Shown here piece by piece: positions 29,835 through 36,495 of a DNA stretch of 36,495 nucleotides. This DNA is from CAMLDH01 sp966250375 (lineage in GTDB: Bacteria > Pseudomonadota > Gammaproteobacteria > Burkholderiales > Burkholderiaceae_D). The DNA lies in NCBI GenBank assembly GCA_966250375.1, contig CBINHE010000043.1, positions 1 to 36,495 of the forward strand, written 5' to 3'. Each line of letters opens with the position of its first letter. Position 1 is the stretch's first letter. The position numbers and the translations under genes are program-made. Under the pieces are notes generated by a model, which was not told the DNA's origin, did no database searches, and saw only the letters and a list, made by a program, of their open reading frames with translations.

Positions 29835-30690
29835 CTACTCTCTTACTTTTTCCATTTGCACCAATACGTCGTAAAACGTCGGGGCACGCCTCATATCTAT
29901 CAATCTCTGGCTTGTAACTTCATTCGCATTCTTGCCGTCAGAGGCAAATTTTTCCACCAGATCGACAAGCCGACCACCACCCCTGCATTGCCTTGTCGAT
30001 CACGTACGCTTTCGCGACAACCGATCCGGGATTGTTATGAATTCATACATGATCGCGATTGCGGATGTCGCGTTGCGCGGCGTTGATCTGGTGGATATCG
30101 AGATGCGGCTCACTTTCCATATTGCGCAGACCCTGAACATTGACGAAAGTGGAGTTGAGAAAGTTCCGTGCCGACGGAGAAATCATGTCAGCGAATATTT
30201 TTTCGCCAACGTGCTTGCCACTGATTCGTACGGCGCGATATAGATGGGACAACGGGCCGAGTCCATCGGCTTGCATGCGCTCGCTGTAGAACTCGCATCT
30301 GCCGGATGAGCTCGGAAGCCACGATCGCATCATCGCACTCTTAAAAAGAAAACATGACTCACCAAAGCCCATGCGCGCCGTTTCAACTGATCGAAGCCAT
30401 GGGTAGGACCCGCAATGTAATCGTGATCATCCAATTTTCGACAATTAGCACATGCATCATGCCGAATGCGAACGCGACGTCAATTCCGGGAAATAGCGCG
30501 ATATGCCGATGACATTTTTCCGCGATGAGCGCGGTAAGTTGCAATCACGATCAGCTTTGTGCCGCGCCGTTTCGCTTCTTGCGCACACATCCAGAAATGC
30601 AGGTTGGAGGCATTTGGATTGCCGCCCCAAAAATCAGCTTTGAATTTTGAAATTGTTCGACGTCGGTGCCGATGCGCGCGCCGATTGTGT
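29835..30690 (-). pseudogene. Decayed molybdopterin oxidoreductase gene
   Basis: Fragments of one enzyme family occur in order but in different frames. From right to left: IGARIGTDVEQFQNSKLIF (about 30685-30630); WGGNPNASNLHFWMCAQEAK then RRGTKLIVIATYRA (to about 30520); CHRHIALFPGIDVAFAFGMM then HVLIVEN (30514-30434); LDDHDYIAGPTHGFDQLKRR (to about 30361); a large gap; CEFYSERMQADGLGPL and ISPSARNFLNSTFVNVQGLR, then EPHLDIHQINAAQRDIRN (30320-30046); and VDLVEKFASDGKNANEVTSQ ... RAPTFYDVLVQMEKVRE ending at TAG 29835-29837. These are the MGD-binding motifs of the DMSO reductase/formate dehydrogenase superfamily (NPNASN, PG.D, FLNSTF). Intact members have about 700 residues; roughly 330 codons remain, with at least four frameshifts and an internal deletion. 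Confidence 0.85.
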
Positions 30691-30720
30691 ATTGGTATCT
30701 GAATTACATCGCACTGCAAA

Positions 30721-30910
30721 CCTTTATCTCGATGATGAGCATCCGACGGACGATTTGCGCGTGATTCCCATATGAGCCGCAAAAACCGCTTAAACACGAG
30801 TGTATGGCGTAAGCGTAATATACCTATATGGCCCATATGCTATTCATAACAGCCATATTGCATAACAACACGGAAGCCGCGAAAAAATGTGCGCGTGCTG
30901 ATTAAAAGGC
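30721..30910. other. Gap upstream of the M20 gene with a dyad
   Basis: No gene is recognisable here; the left part may be unreadable remains of the molybdoenzyme gene. AT-rich DNA at 30810-30870 contains the dyad ATATGG-C-CCATAT (30826-30838) and a possible -10 (TAATAT, 30817-30822), which may serve the M20 gene. Confidence 0.4.
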
Positions 30911-30922
30911 TTGGAGAAATAC

Positions 30923-32125
30923 ATGAAATTGATTGACTCGATTATTCAATCCAGTTCTGAACTACAACAAATTCGCCGCGACATCCACGCGCACCCGGAA
31001 TTAAGCTACGAGGAACATCGCACGTCCGAAATTGTTGCGAAAAAATTGACGGAGTGGGGCATTCCTGTTCTGCGCGGCATGAGCATCACCGGTGTAGTCG
31101 GCATCATCAAGAATGGCGACGGCAAGCGTGCTATCGGCTTGCGTGCCGACATGGATGCGCTGCCGATGCAGGAATTCAACACCTTCCCGCACGCATCGAA
31201 ACATGAAGGGAAAATGCATGCATGCGGTCATGATGGCCATACGGCCATGCTGCTGGGCGCCGCGCGCTACTTATCTCAACATCGCAATTTCGATGGCACG
31301 GTGTATCTGATTTTCCAACCGGCCGAAGAAGGTGGCGGTGGCGCCAAGCGCATGATGGAAGACGGTCTGTTCGAGCGCTGCCCGATGGATGCGATATTCG
31401 GCATGCATAACTGGCCGGGTGTAGCAGTCGGCAGTTTTGCGGTAACGCCTGGGCCGATGATGGCCTCCAGCAATGAATTTGAAGTGATCGTCAAAGGCAA
31501 GGGAGCACATGCAGCGCAACCGCATAAAGGTATCGATCCGATCATGATCGCCGTACAAATTGCACAAAGCTGGCAAACCATTATCACACGCAACAAGAAC
31601 CCGATCGAGCCGGCAGTGCTGTCGATTACGCAAATCCATTCCGGCAGCGCCACTAACGTGATCCCGGATGATGCGACCCTGATCGGCACGGTGCGCACCT
31701 TCAATGTTGACGCGCTCGATTTAATCGAACAACGCATGCGCGACATCGCCCGCTACACGGCGGCCGCATTCGATGCGCAGATTGATTTCCACTTCAAGCG
31801 CAACTATCCGCCCTTGATCAATCATGCAAGGGAAACTGCGTTTGCGGTCGAGGTGATGCAATCGGTGGTCGGTGCACAAAATGTCAATTCGCGGGTCGAG
31901 CCAACCATGGGCGCGGAAGATTTTGCGTTCATGCTGCAGCAGAAACCAGGTTGCTATGTTTTCATTGGCAACGGCGAAGGCGAGCATCGCGACGTGGGAC
32001 ATAGTTTTGGACCGTGCAACCTGCACAACCCGACTTATGACTTCAATGACGATCTGTTGCCGATCGGCGCGACGTATTGGATACGGCTAGCGGAGCGCTA
32101 TCTGCCGATAACGGCGCAGCGCTGA
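30923..32125 (+). CDS. M20D family amidohydrolase (hippurate/N-acyl-amino acid hydrolase type)
   Basis: Metal-dependent amidohydrolase that removes acyl groups from amino acids (HipO, IAA-amino acid hydrolase, AmaA-like). The 400-residue protein has GLRADMDALPMQE, the metal site HACGHDGHTAML (C101, H103), FQPAEEGGGGAKRM (E135-E136), GMHNWPG, the dimerisation domain (KGKGAHAAQPHKGIDP) and MGAEDFAFML at the end. All motifs are intact; the precise substrate cannot be told. I chose ATG 30923, preceded by GGAG at a good distance; a TTG four codons earlier is less likely. Confidence 0.93.
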   Translation: MKLIDSIIQSSSELQQIRRDIHAHPELSYEEHRTSEIVAKKLTEWGIPVLRGMSITGVVGIIKNGDGKRAIGLRADMDALPMQEFNTFPHASKHEGKMHACGHDGHTAMLLGAARYLSQHRNFDGTVYLIFQPAEEGGGGAKRMMEDGLFERCPMDAIFGMHNWPGVAVGSFAVTPGPMMASSNEFEVIVKGKGAHAAQPHKGIDPIMIAVQIAQSWQTIITRNKNPIEPAVLSITQIHSGSATNVIPDDATLIGTVRTFNVDALDLIEQRMRDIARYTAAAFDAQIDFHFKRNYPPLINHARETAFAVEVMQSVVGAQNVNSRVEPTMGAEDFAFMLQQKPGCYVFIGNGEGEHRDVGHSFGPCNLHNPTYDFNDDLLPIGATYWIRLAERYLPITAQR

Positions 32126-32147
32126 TCCGCGCTGTTATCGCATCGGA

Positions 32148-32915
32148 TTATTTCGGGGTAGTCTGCAAGCGGATATCGCCGTACCACGCCTCCACCGTTT
32201 CGCCCAAATTATCGGTATCGGTCAACACGCCGACACCGATCAACTGGCCCGGCTTTTCACCGTACGCCTTTTCGAAATCTTCGGCGATATTGCGAGTGAA
32301 AGTCTGCCATTGTCCGATGCTGCTTGCGCTGTTGGCCACCACCATCATTTTGATGCGCCCACTGCGGCGGCTCGTCATGATGGCACCAATCGGTGCATTT
32401 TTGTCCCAGATGTACATCAGCGTGGCATAGGGAAAATCATGCCCGGTAAACAGCTTGGCCGTTTCGAACAGAATTTGATCGGAAAATGACAGCTTATCCT
32501 TGTCACCATCGAAACCTAAAATGATCCGAGCTGGCGAATCCTCGGTCACCTGTTGCACCTGAGTGGCAGTTTCGACGATGCTGCCGATCTTCCATTGCCA
32601 GTCGAGCCACGACCATGCCAACGGATCGATACTGACATGTTGCATCAAACCAGATGATGCCTCCTCTGCATAGGCATGCAAGACCCTCTTTCCGTGATCA
32701 TCAACCAGGTGATAGCGAGTCGGCTTCTTGGTCCGTAAAATGATGAGCGGCTCCCATGCCCCAGGCAAACTGTCGTTAACAGCCTTGGAGAACGGCACGA
32801 TATGCGCCTTTGACGAGGCTTGCTGCGGGACTGAATCAGGTACTGACTGAGGAATAGGCAGTTGCGCACATCCAGCCGACAGCAGCAAAAAAAAGGGAAG
32901 GAAAAATCGTTTCAT
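32148..32915 (-). CDS. DUF3047 lipoprotein
   Basis: The 255-residue precursor starts MKRFFLPFFLLLSAGCAQLP, a lipoprotein signal with lipobox SAGC. The rest matches the DUF3047 family: YHLVDDHGKRVLHAYAEEAS, the conserved LAWSWLDWQWKI, DSPARIILGFDGDKDKLSFS, TLMYIWDKNAPIG and RIKMMVVANSASSIGQWQTF, then VLTDTDNLGETVEAWYGDI. This is a beta-sandwich-like envelope protein with no known activity. I chose the ATG at 32915 because it gives a clean signal peptide; ten upstream residues of an open frame do not. It is convergent with the M20 gene. Confidence 0.85.
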   Translation of the reverse strand: MKRFFLPFFLLLSAGCAQLPIPQSVPDSVPQQASSKAHIVPFSKAVNDSLPGAWEPLIILRTKKPTRYHLVDDHGKRVLHAYAEEASSGLMQHVSIDPLAWSWLDWQWKIGSIVETATQVQQVTEDSPARIILGFDGDKDKLSFSDQILFETAKLFTGHDFPYATLMYIWDKNAPIGAIMTSRRSGRIKMMVVANSASSIGQWQTFTRNIAEDFEKAYGEKPGQLIGVGVLTDTDNLGETVEAWYGDIRLQTTPK

Positions 32916-33165
32916 GGGATCACAGAAAAAAGCCGCGTAACACATCGTATGTGCACGGCATCATCAAGCGCGTGGAAGCAATCAAGCAAATCAAAAAAGG
33001 TTCGATTGCACTCGGTCAGTGTTGTCGACTAGTGCCGCCAGCTTTCCGATTGGGAAACACTGGGCCACATAACGATGAGATTGAACCGCAAACTCTATTT
33101 TATGGGTTGCGGGCTTTACGAGATACATTGCCGACAGATTTAACGATATTTAACAACACGCTCAT

Positions 33166-34095
33166 TTATTTCGGCAACTTGTCTTCCACGTATCCCACAC
33201 GTTTTCCAGGATTCATTTGCTCCAGAGCGAGCAACGCAGCAGATTGATCCGCATTCGGTAACGCCAACAAAATACTGCGATAGCATTTTGTGACTAATTC
33301 CGTGACCGGTAGTCTTACGCCGCCCGCGGTGGCGGCATCCAGGACATTTTCGAGATCCTTGGCCTGGCTTTTGACTTGGCCACCTGGCAAGAAATTGCGT
33401 TCCAGCATACGTTGTCCGTGCACGTCCAGAATCCGGCTTTCCGCGAAGCCGCCACGAATCGCGGCGCGCACCGCGACCGGATCGGCACCACCGGCTTGCG
33501 CTAGCAGCAAAGCCTCGGCAATGATGCTCAACGTACCGCCGACGATCAGTTGGTTGCATAGCTTTGCGATTTGGCCGCAGCCCGCCGGCCCTACCAAGGT
33601 AGGCCGTCCCATTACAGATAATATTGATTCGGCGCGCTTGAAATCAGTGACGCGGCCACCGGCCATGATTGCCAGCGAACCTGCCTCGGCACCCACCACA
33701 CCACCGGAAACGGGAGCATCGATAAATGCGATGCCGCTTGACGCCAGCTTTGCACCTAACTCCTGCGCCTCCGATTGCCGCGTCGAACTCATGTCAATGA
33801 CCAGCGCACCGCGCTGCAAACCGGGAAATGCCGATTTCATTACCTCTGCAACGATCGGCCCGGCTTCCAGCATTGTGATGACTATGTCGGCATCGCGCAC
33901 GGCTTCGGCTGGGGTGATGGCAACGCGCGCACCCAATGCTGCCAAGGCATCAGCTTTTGCGCATGAACGGTTCCACGCGATCAACGGATATCCCGCCTGC
34001 AACAAGCGTGTCGCCATGGGTTTCCCCATTAAGCCAATACCAAGGAAGGCGAGCTTCGGAAGAGATGACGATTGAGGCAAACCCACTCCTTTCAT
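33166..34095 (-). CDS. Beta-hydroxyacid dehydrogenase family NAD(P)-binding protein
   Basis: A member of the 3-hydroxyisobutyrate dehydrogenase / tartronate semialdehyde reductase / 6-phosphogluconate dehydrogenase-like family. It starts with the Rossmann motif LAFLGIGLMGKPMATRLLQ, then the substrate site DAPVSGGVVGAEAGSLAIMA, and the catalytic lysine segment GCGQIAKLCNQLIVGGTLSI. The C-terminal helical domain has KSQAKDLENVLDAA (KDL motif). The start is uncertain: ATG 34095 overlaps the best ribosome binding site (AAAGGAG), which would instead serve TTG 34080, five bases beyond it. An open frame continues upstream to 34185 but overlaps the divergent gene. Substrate unknown; the divergent SMP-30 gene suggests sugar acids. 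Confidence 0.88.
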   Translation of the reverse strand: MKGVGLPQSSSLPKLAFLGIGLMGKPMATRLLQAGYPLIAWNRSCAKADALAALGARVAITPAEAVRDADIVITMLEAGPIVAEVMKSAFPGLQRGALVIDMSSTRQSEAQELGAKLASSGIAFIDAPVSGGVVGAEAGSLAIMAGGRVTDFKRAESILSVMGRPTLVGPAGCGQIAKLCNQLIVGGTLSIIAEALLLAQAGGADPVAVRAAIRGGFAESRILDVHGQRMLERNFLPGGQVKSQAKDLENVLDAATAGGVRLPVTELVTKCYRSILLALPNADQSAALLALEQMNPGKRVGYVEDKLPK

Positions 34096-34145
34096 AAATC
34101 GTTTTATTGCATAATGGGGCATCCTGACCGCAAAAAGCAACCACG

Positions 34146-35036
34146 ATGTCGAAGCTGGAAATTGTGCCTTTGCTAAATACGCCAATGCAATTGGGTGAGT
34201 GCCCAGTTTGGCATCCGGAGGAGGCGTCGCTGTATTGGATCGATATCCCTGGATTAGCGCTGCATCGATTCCATCCTGAAAGCGGCCACCATCGCCAATG
34301 GCCGCTGCCCTCTGAACCGGGTTGCATTACGCACTGCGCTTCCGGCGGCGTACTGATTGCGATGCGGTCGGGTTTGGCAATACTCAACACAGACACTAGT
34401 ATGCTGACGCCGGTGGCAGATGCTCCCTATGACACCAGCACGATGCGCTTTAATGATGGTCGTTGCGACGCTGCGGGCCGGCTTTGGGTCGGTACGCTTT
34501 ATGAGCCACGCGATCGTCCAGTGGCGCCACTCTATTATGTTGAGCGCGGCGTTATCCGCGATAGCGGCAATCGTGCGACGGTATCAAACGGCGTGGCATT
34601 CAGTCCTGACAATCGCACCCTCTACCACGCGGACACAACGTCGCACAAAATCACCGCTTATGATTTCGATCTTGCCACCGGACGGGTGGGCGTAGGCCGG
34701 CTGTTCCAGCAGTTCTCCACGGATAAATTGCACAATTATGGTGGCCGCCCTGATGGCGCTGCGGTGGATAGCGAAGGCGCTTATTGGTGCGCAATGTTCG
34801 AAGGGGGGCGAATTTTGCGCTTTTCGCCATCGGGCGAATTTCTGCGAGAGATACAGTTACCCTTACGCTGCCCAACCATGCTTGCATTTGGCGGTGCCGA
34901 CTTATGCACACTCTACATTACCAGCGCGCGCCACAACCGACCTGAAGTGGAACTTGCGCAATATCCCTTTTCCGGTTGCGTGCTGACATTGCGCGCGGAA
35001 GTGCCCGGCCGTCGAGAAGCGACTTATATCTTATAG
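34146..35036 (+). CDS. SMP-30/gluconolactonase family protein
   Basis: A six-bladed beta-propeller hydrolase of the SMP-30/regucalcin family, which opens sugar lactones. The 296-residue protein shows the metal-site Glu in LGECPVWHPEEASLYWIDI (E18), the RFNDGRCDAAGRLWVGTL motif, the Asn in VSNGVAFSPDNRTLYHADT, and the Asp in RPDGAAVDSEGAYWCAMFEG. It ends LTLRAEVPGR as complete members do. It is divergent from the beta-hydroxyacid dehydrogenase gene with about 50 bp between them, so they may share control. No strong ribosome binding site is visible. Confidence 0.93.
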   Translation: MSKLEIVPLLNTPMQLGECPVWHPEEASLYWIDIPGLALHRFHPESGHHRQWPLPSEPGCITHCASGGVLIAMRSGLAILNTDTSMLTPVADAPYDTSTMRFNDGRCDAAGRLWVGTLYEPRDRPVAPLYYVERGVIRDSGNRATVSNGVAFSPDNRTLYHADTTSHKITAYDFDLATGRVGVGRLFQQFSTDKLHNYGGRPDGAAVDSEGAYWCAMFEGGRILRFSPSGEFLREIQLPLRCPTMLAFGGADLCTLYITSARHNRPEVELAQYPFSGCVLTLRAEVPGRREATYIL

Positions 35037-35340
35037 GCAGCATCTAGAACAACGGCTTGGATAGGTGTGCAACTTCACCCTCGACAATAGATGGTCGGTA
35101 TAAGGTAGCAAATTATATGCAACTTCCATCGATTGGAATTTCGGTGATTGCCAAGATGCCACCACTGTTGCATTACGTATGCCCCCCTTGATCGAATGCA
35201 GGCTCTGTCGATATTTTTTCGTGAAGCCGGGTCGGACTGATTTGGGACAAAATGTCCGATTTCACATCCGGTAGATTTCATCAGGCGCTCTCGAAAAGGC
35301 GCCCTCGGAAATTTCAGAAATTATTGTTGGCCTTGTGCCT
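35037..35340. other. Gap between the SMP-30 and PagL genes
   Basis: About 300 bases without a credible gene. Small dyads occur: TCGGAC...GTCCGA with GGAC-AAAAT-GTCC inside it (about 35232-35257), and GGCGC...GCGCC (about 35284-35303). These could be terminator or leader structures for the flanking rightward genes, but none has a clear T-run. No promoter stands out. Confidence 0.4.
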
Positions 35341-35886
35341 ATGCCGCAAAACCGATTTTGGAAAATAACCATGGTAGGTCTCGCGTTAGTTTGCGTGAGC
35401 GCAGCCTGCCATGCGATTGATTCTATTTCCGTGGAGTTTGGAACCGGAAATAGGACAAAAATGATCCGTGTCGGGGTGCAACGTGATTGGAATCGTCACT
35501 GGACGGCATATGACAGAATGCACATTAGTGGTTATTGGGATTTAACCTTGGCTTATTGGCGCGGGAGTCGCTATCGCGGCCTCCTTGATAGTACGCAACA
35601 GATTGGTGATATCGGCATTACCCCGACATTCCGAATGGAACGAGAGGATCGAACCGGGCCGTATGCGGAGGCTGGTTTAGGTGTTCATTTTTTATCGGCG
35701 CACTATGATAATAATGAACGTAAACTTTCAACCAATCTGCAATTCGCGACCCATTTGGGAATCGGATATTTATTTCGCAACAGAGTAGATTTTGGCCTGA
35801 AAATCGAGCACTTCTCGAATGCCGGTATCAAGGCTCCTAATAATGGAGTCAATTTTGCCATCTTACGTGTAGCCTATCCGTTTTAG
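35341..35886 (+). CDS. pagL: Lipid A 3-O-deacylase (PagL type)
   Basis: PagL is an outer-membrane beta-barrel enzyme that removes the 3-O acyl chain of lipid A, altering immune recognition and envelope properties. The 181-residue precursor has a signal peptide (FWKITMVGLALVCVSAACHA) and the active-site motif IEHFSNAGIKAPNNGVNF, where H157 and S159 match the catalytic His and Ser. It ends in Phe after AILRVAYPF, as barrel proteins do. The residue twelve positions after the Ser, Glu in P. aeruginosa PagL, is Asn (N171) here. A GTG two codons earlier is the alternative start; neither has a good ribosome binding site. The gene is AT-richer than its neighbours and lies beside IS debris, so it may have been acquired. 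Confidence 0.88.
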   Translation: MPQNRFWKITMVGLALVCVSAACHAIDSISVEFGTGNRTKMIRVGVQRDWNRHWTAYDRMHISGYWDLTLAYWRGSRYRGLLDSTQQIGDIGITPTFRMEREDRTGPYAEAGLGVHFLSAHYDNNERKLSTNLQFATHLGIGYLFRNRVDFGLKIEHFSNAGIKAPNNGVNFAILRVAYPF

Positions 35887-36013
35887 CGATCACTCTCTGA
35901 AGGAGGAAGGTATGCGTCCGACAACAGAAGGAGCCCCGAAAATTCATACAGCAGGATAAGTGGGCGCTTTGCTTCACAATCTCGGCAGGAAGGTCGAATG
36001 CAGGAGCAAAAGC

Positions 36014-36121
36014 ATGACCAAGAGAACAAGACGGAACCACGCAGGGAGTTTCAAGGCGAAAGTGGCATTGGCGGCGTTACGTGGGGATAAAACGCTAACC
36101 GAGATTACCTAGCACTACAAC
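36014..36121 (+). pseudogene. 5' remnant of an IS3-family transposase OrfA
   Basis: ATG 36014 with AGGAG upstream begins MTKRTRRNHAGSFKAKVALA, continuing ALRGDKTLTEIT, the N-terminal helix-turn-helix part of IS3-family OrfA. A TAG stop falls where the family usually has Gln (EIA-Q-HYN), followed by HYN; after that the similarity stops abruptly and IS66 sequence begins. The remnant is interrupted and inactive. The 130 bases ahead of it (35887-36013) may be part of the IS end; they include a strong AGGAGG and a 15-codon frame, too short to interpret. Confidence 0.8.
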
Positions 36122-36122
36122 C

Positions 36123-36495
36123 GCAGCCGGTGCGCACTGCGCCGCATGGATGCGCGAGATGCTGGCCGTCGAACCGATGGACATGCGCGCCGGCACCGAC
36201 ACGGCGCACGGATCGTCAAGGTATTTGGCGCCGCCCGGCCGCACCACATTCGCGGCAAATGGACGTGCACGACCTGCCAGACTCTGGTGCAGGCACCGGT
36301 GTGGCGCCGCACATCATCGACAAGGGATTGCCGACCGCCGGCCTGCTGGCGCAAGTGCAGATGGCAAAATACGCTGACCACCTGCCGATCGCCAGGACTC
36401 GATATTTGCGCGCGCCGGCGCGTTCCACATTGGGCCAATGTGTCGCACTCCAGAACTGAGGTTACTGTACGAGCGCATACAATCCGGTGAAAGCA
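36123..36495 (+). pseudogene. Frameshifted internal fragment of an IS66 transposase (TnpC)
   Basis: Pieces of an IS66-family TnpC follow each other in different frames: RCALRRMDA, then HHIRGKWTCTTCQTLVQAPV (the zinc-binding CxxC region, about 36239-36300), APHIIDKGLPTAGLLAQVQM with AKYADHLPI (about 36304-36390), SIFARAGA and RSTLGQ (about 36395-36440), then reading beyond the window. These match the zinc-ribbon and linker part of TnpC before the DDE domain. At least two frameshifts make it inactive. It is joined directly to the IS3 fragment at about 36122, a sign of nested insertion or deletion. Confidence 0.8.

Noticed and set aside
32951..33247. 98-codon rightward frame starting GTG, MHGIIKRVEAIKQIKKGSIA
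   Set aside because: The first twenty residues look protein-like, but no family is recognised and the second half runs antisense to the dehydrogenase gene. It could be a gene remnant but I cannot support it.
1..36495. CRISPR arrays, tRNA, rRNA, phage or plasmid genes
   Set aside because: No regularly spaced repeats, tRNA-like cloverleaf, rRNA stretch, or phage/replication gene was seen on reading both strands.

Overview
The window looks like a chromosomal segment of a betaproteobacterium of the order Burkholderiales, most likely family Oxalobacteraceae (Herminiimonas/Herbaspirillum-like). This is inferred from gene order and protein sequence, not from a search: dusB-fis-purH-ruvC, tyrS-dtd-gpm, M23 peptidase-anmK-erpA-bactofilin-DUF6776-argC, rplM-rpsI, an FVxF-less type-4 porin and gltIJKL are arrangements typical of that group. 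Most of the window is ordinary housekeeping DNA. No tRNA, rRNA, CRISPR array or prophage was seen.

Layout. Positions 1-250 hold the tail of a possible IS5-type transposase and a 164-bp palindromic element. 277-3833 is a leftward block: dusB, fis, purH, ruvC (tRNA modification, nucleoid protein, purine synthesis, Holliday junction resolution). 3924-6314 is a leftward tyrS-dtd-histidine phosphatase operon. 6454-9065 (rightward) carries an M23 murein endopeptidase and anmK. Convergent to it, 9133-11757 carries erpA, a bactofilin, a membrane coiled-coil protein (DUF6776) and argC. 11881-12711 is rplM-rpsI with a clear sigma70 promoter. 13000-16882 has an OsmC protein, coq7, a general porin with a long regulatory region, and a DUF3025 protein. 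pyrC follows.

18113-23842 is a glutamate/aspartate-type ABC uptake locus: gltL, gltK, gltJ, gltI, a second gltI-like binding protein, and a LysR regulator of the HypT-like type, all leftward. An Atm1-type ABC exporter and a divergent YciA-like thioesterase come next, then a truncated phoD and a complete fadD.

28576-36495 is more fluid: a putative lipoprotein metallopeptidase with a small open frame just behind it, a badly decayed molybdopterin oxidoreductase gene (about 29.8-30.7 kb), an M20D amidohydrolase, a DUF3047 lipoprotein, a beta-hydroxyacid dehydrogenase divergent from an SMP-30 lactonase, a PagL-type lipid A deacylase, and a mosaic of IS3 and IS66 transposase remnants at the right edge. 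Gene decay (phoD, molybdoenzyme) and IS debris mark this as the variable part.

No wholly new system is evident. The most interesting leads are the exactly centred palindromic element at the left edge, the bactofilin/DUF6776 pair close to a murein endopeptidase, the 59-bp duplication upstream of the porin, the two binding proteins sharing one permease with a possible small RNA between promoter and regulator, and the undescribed 45-codon frame at 28576.
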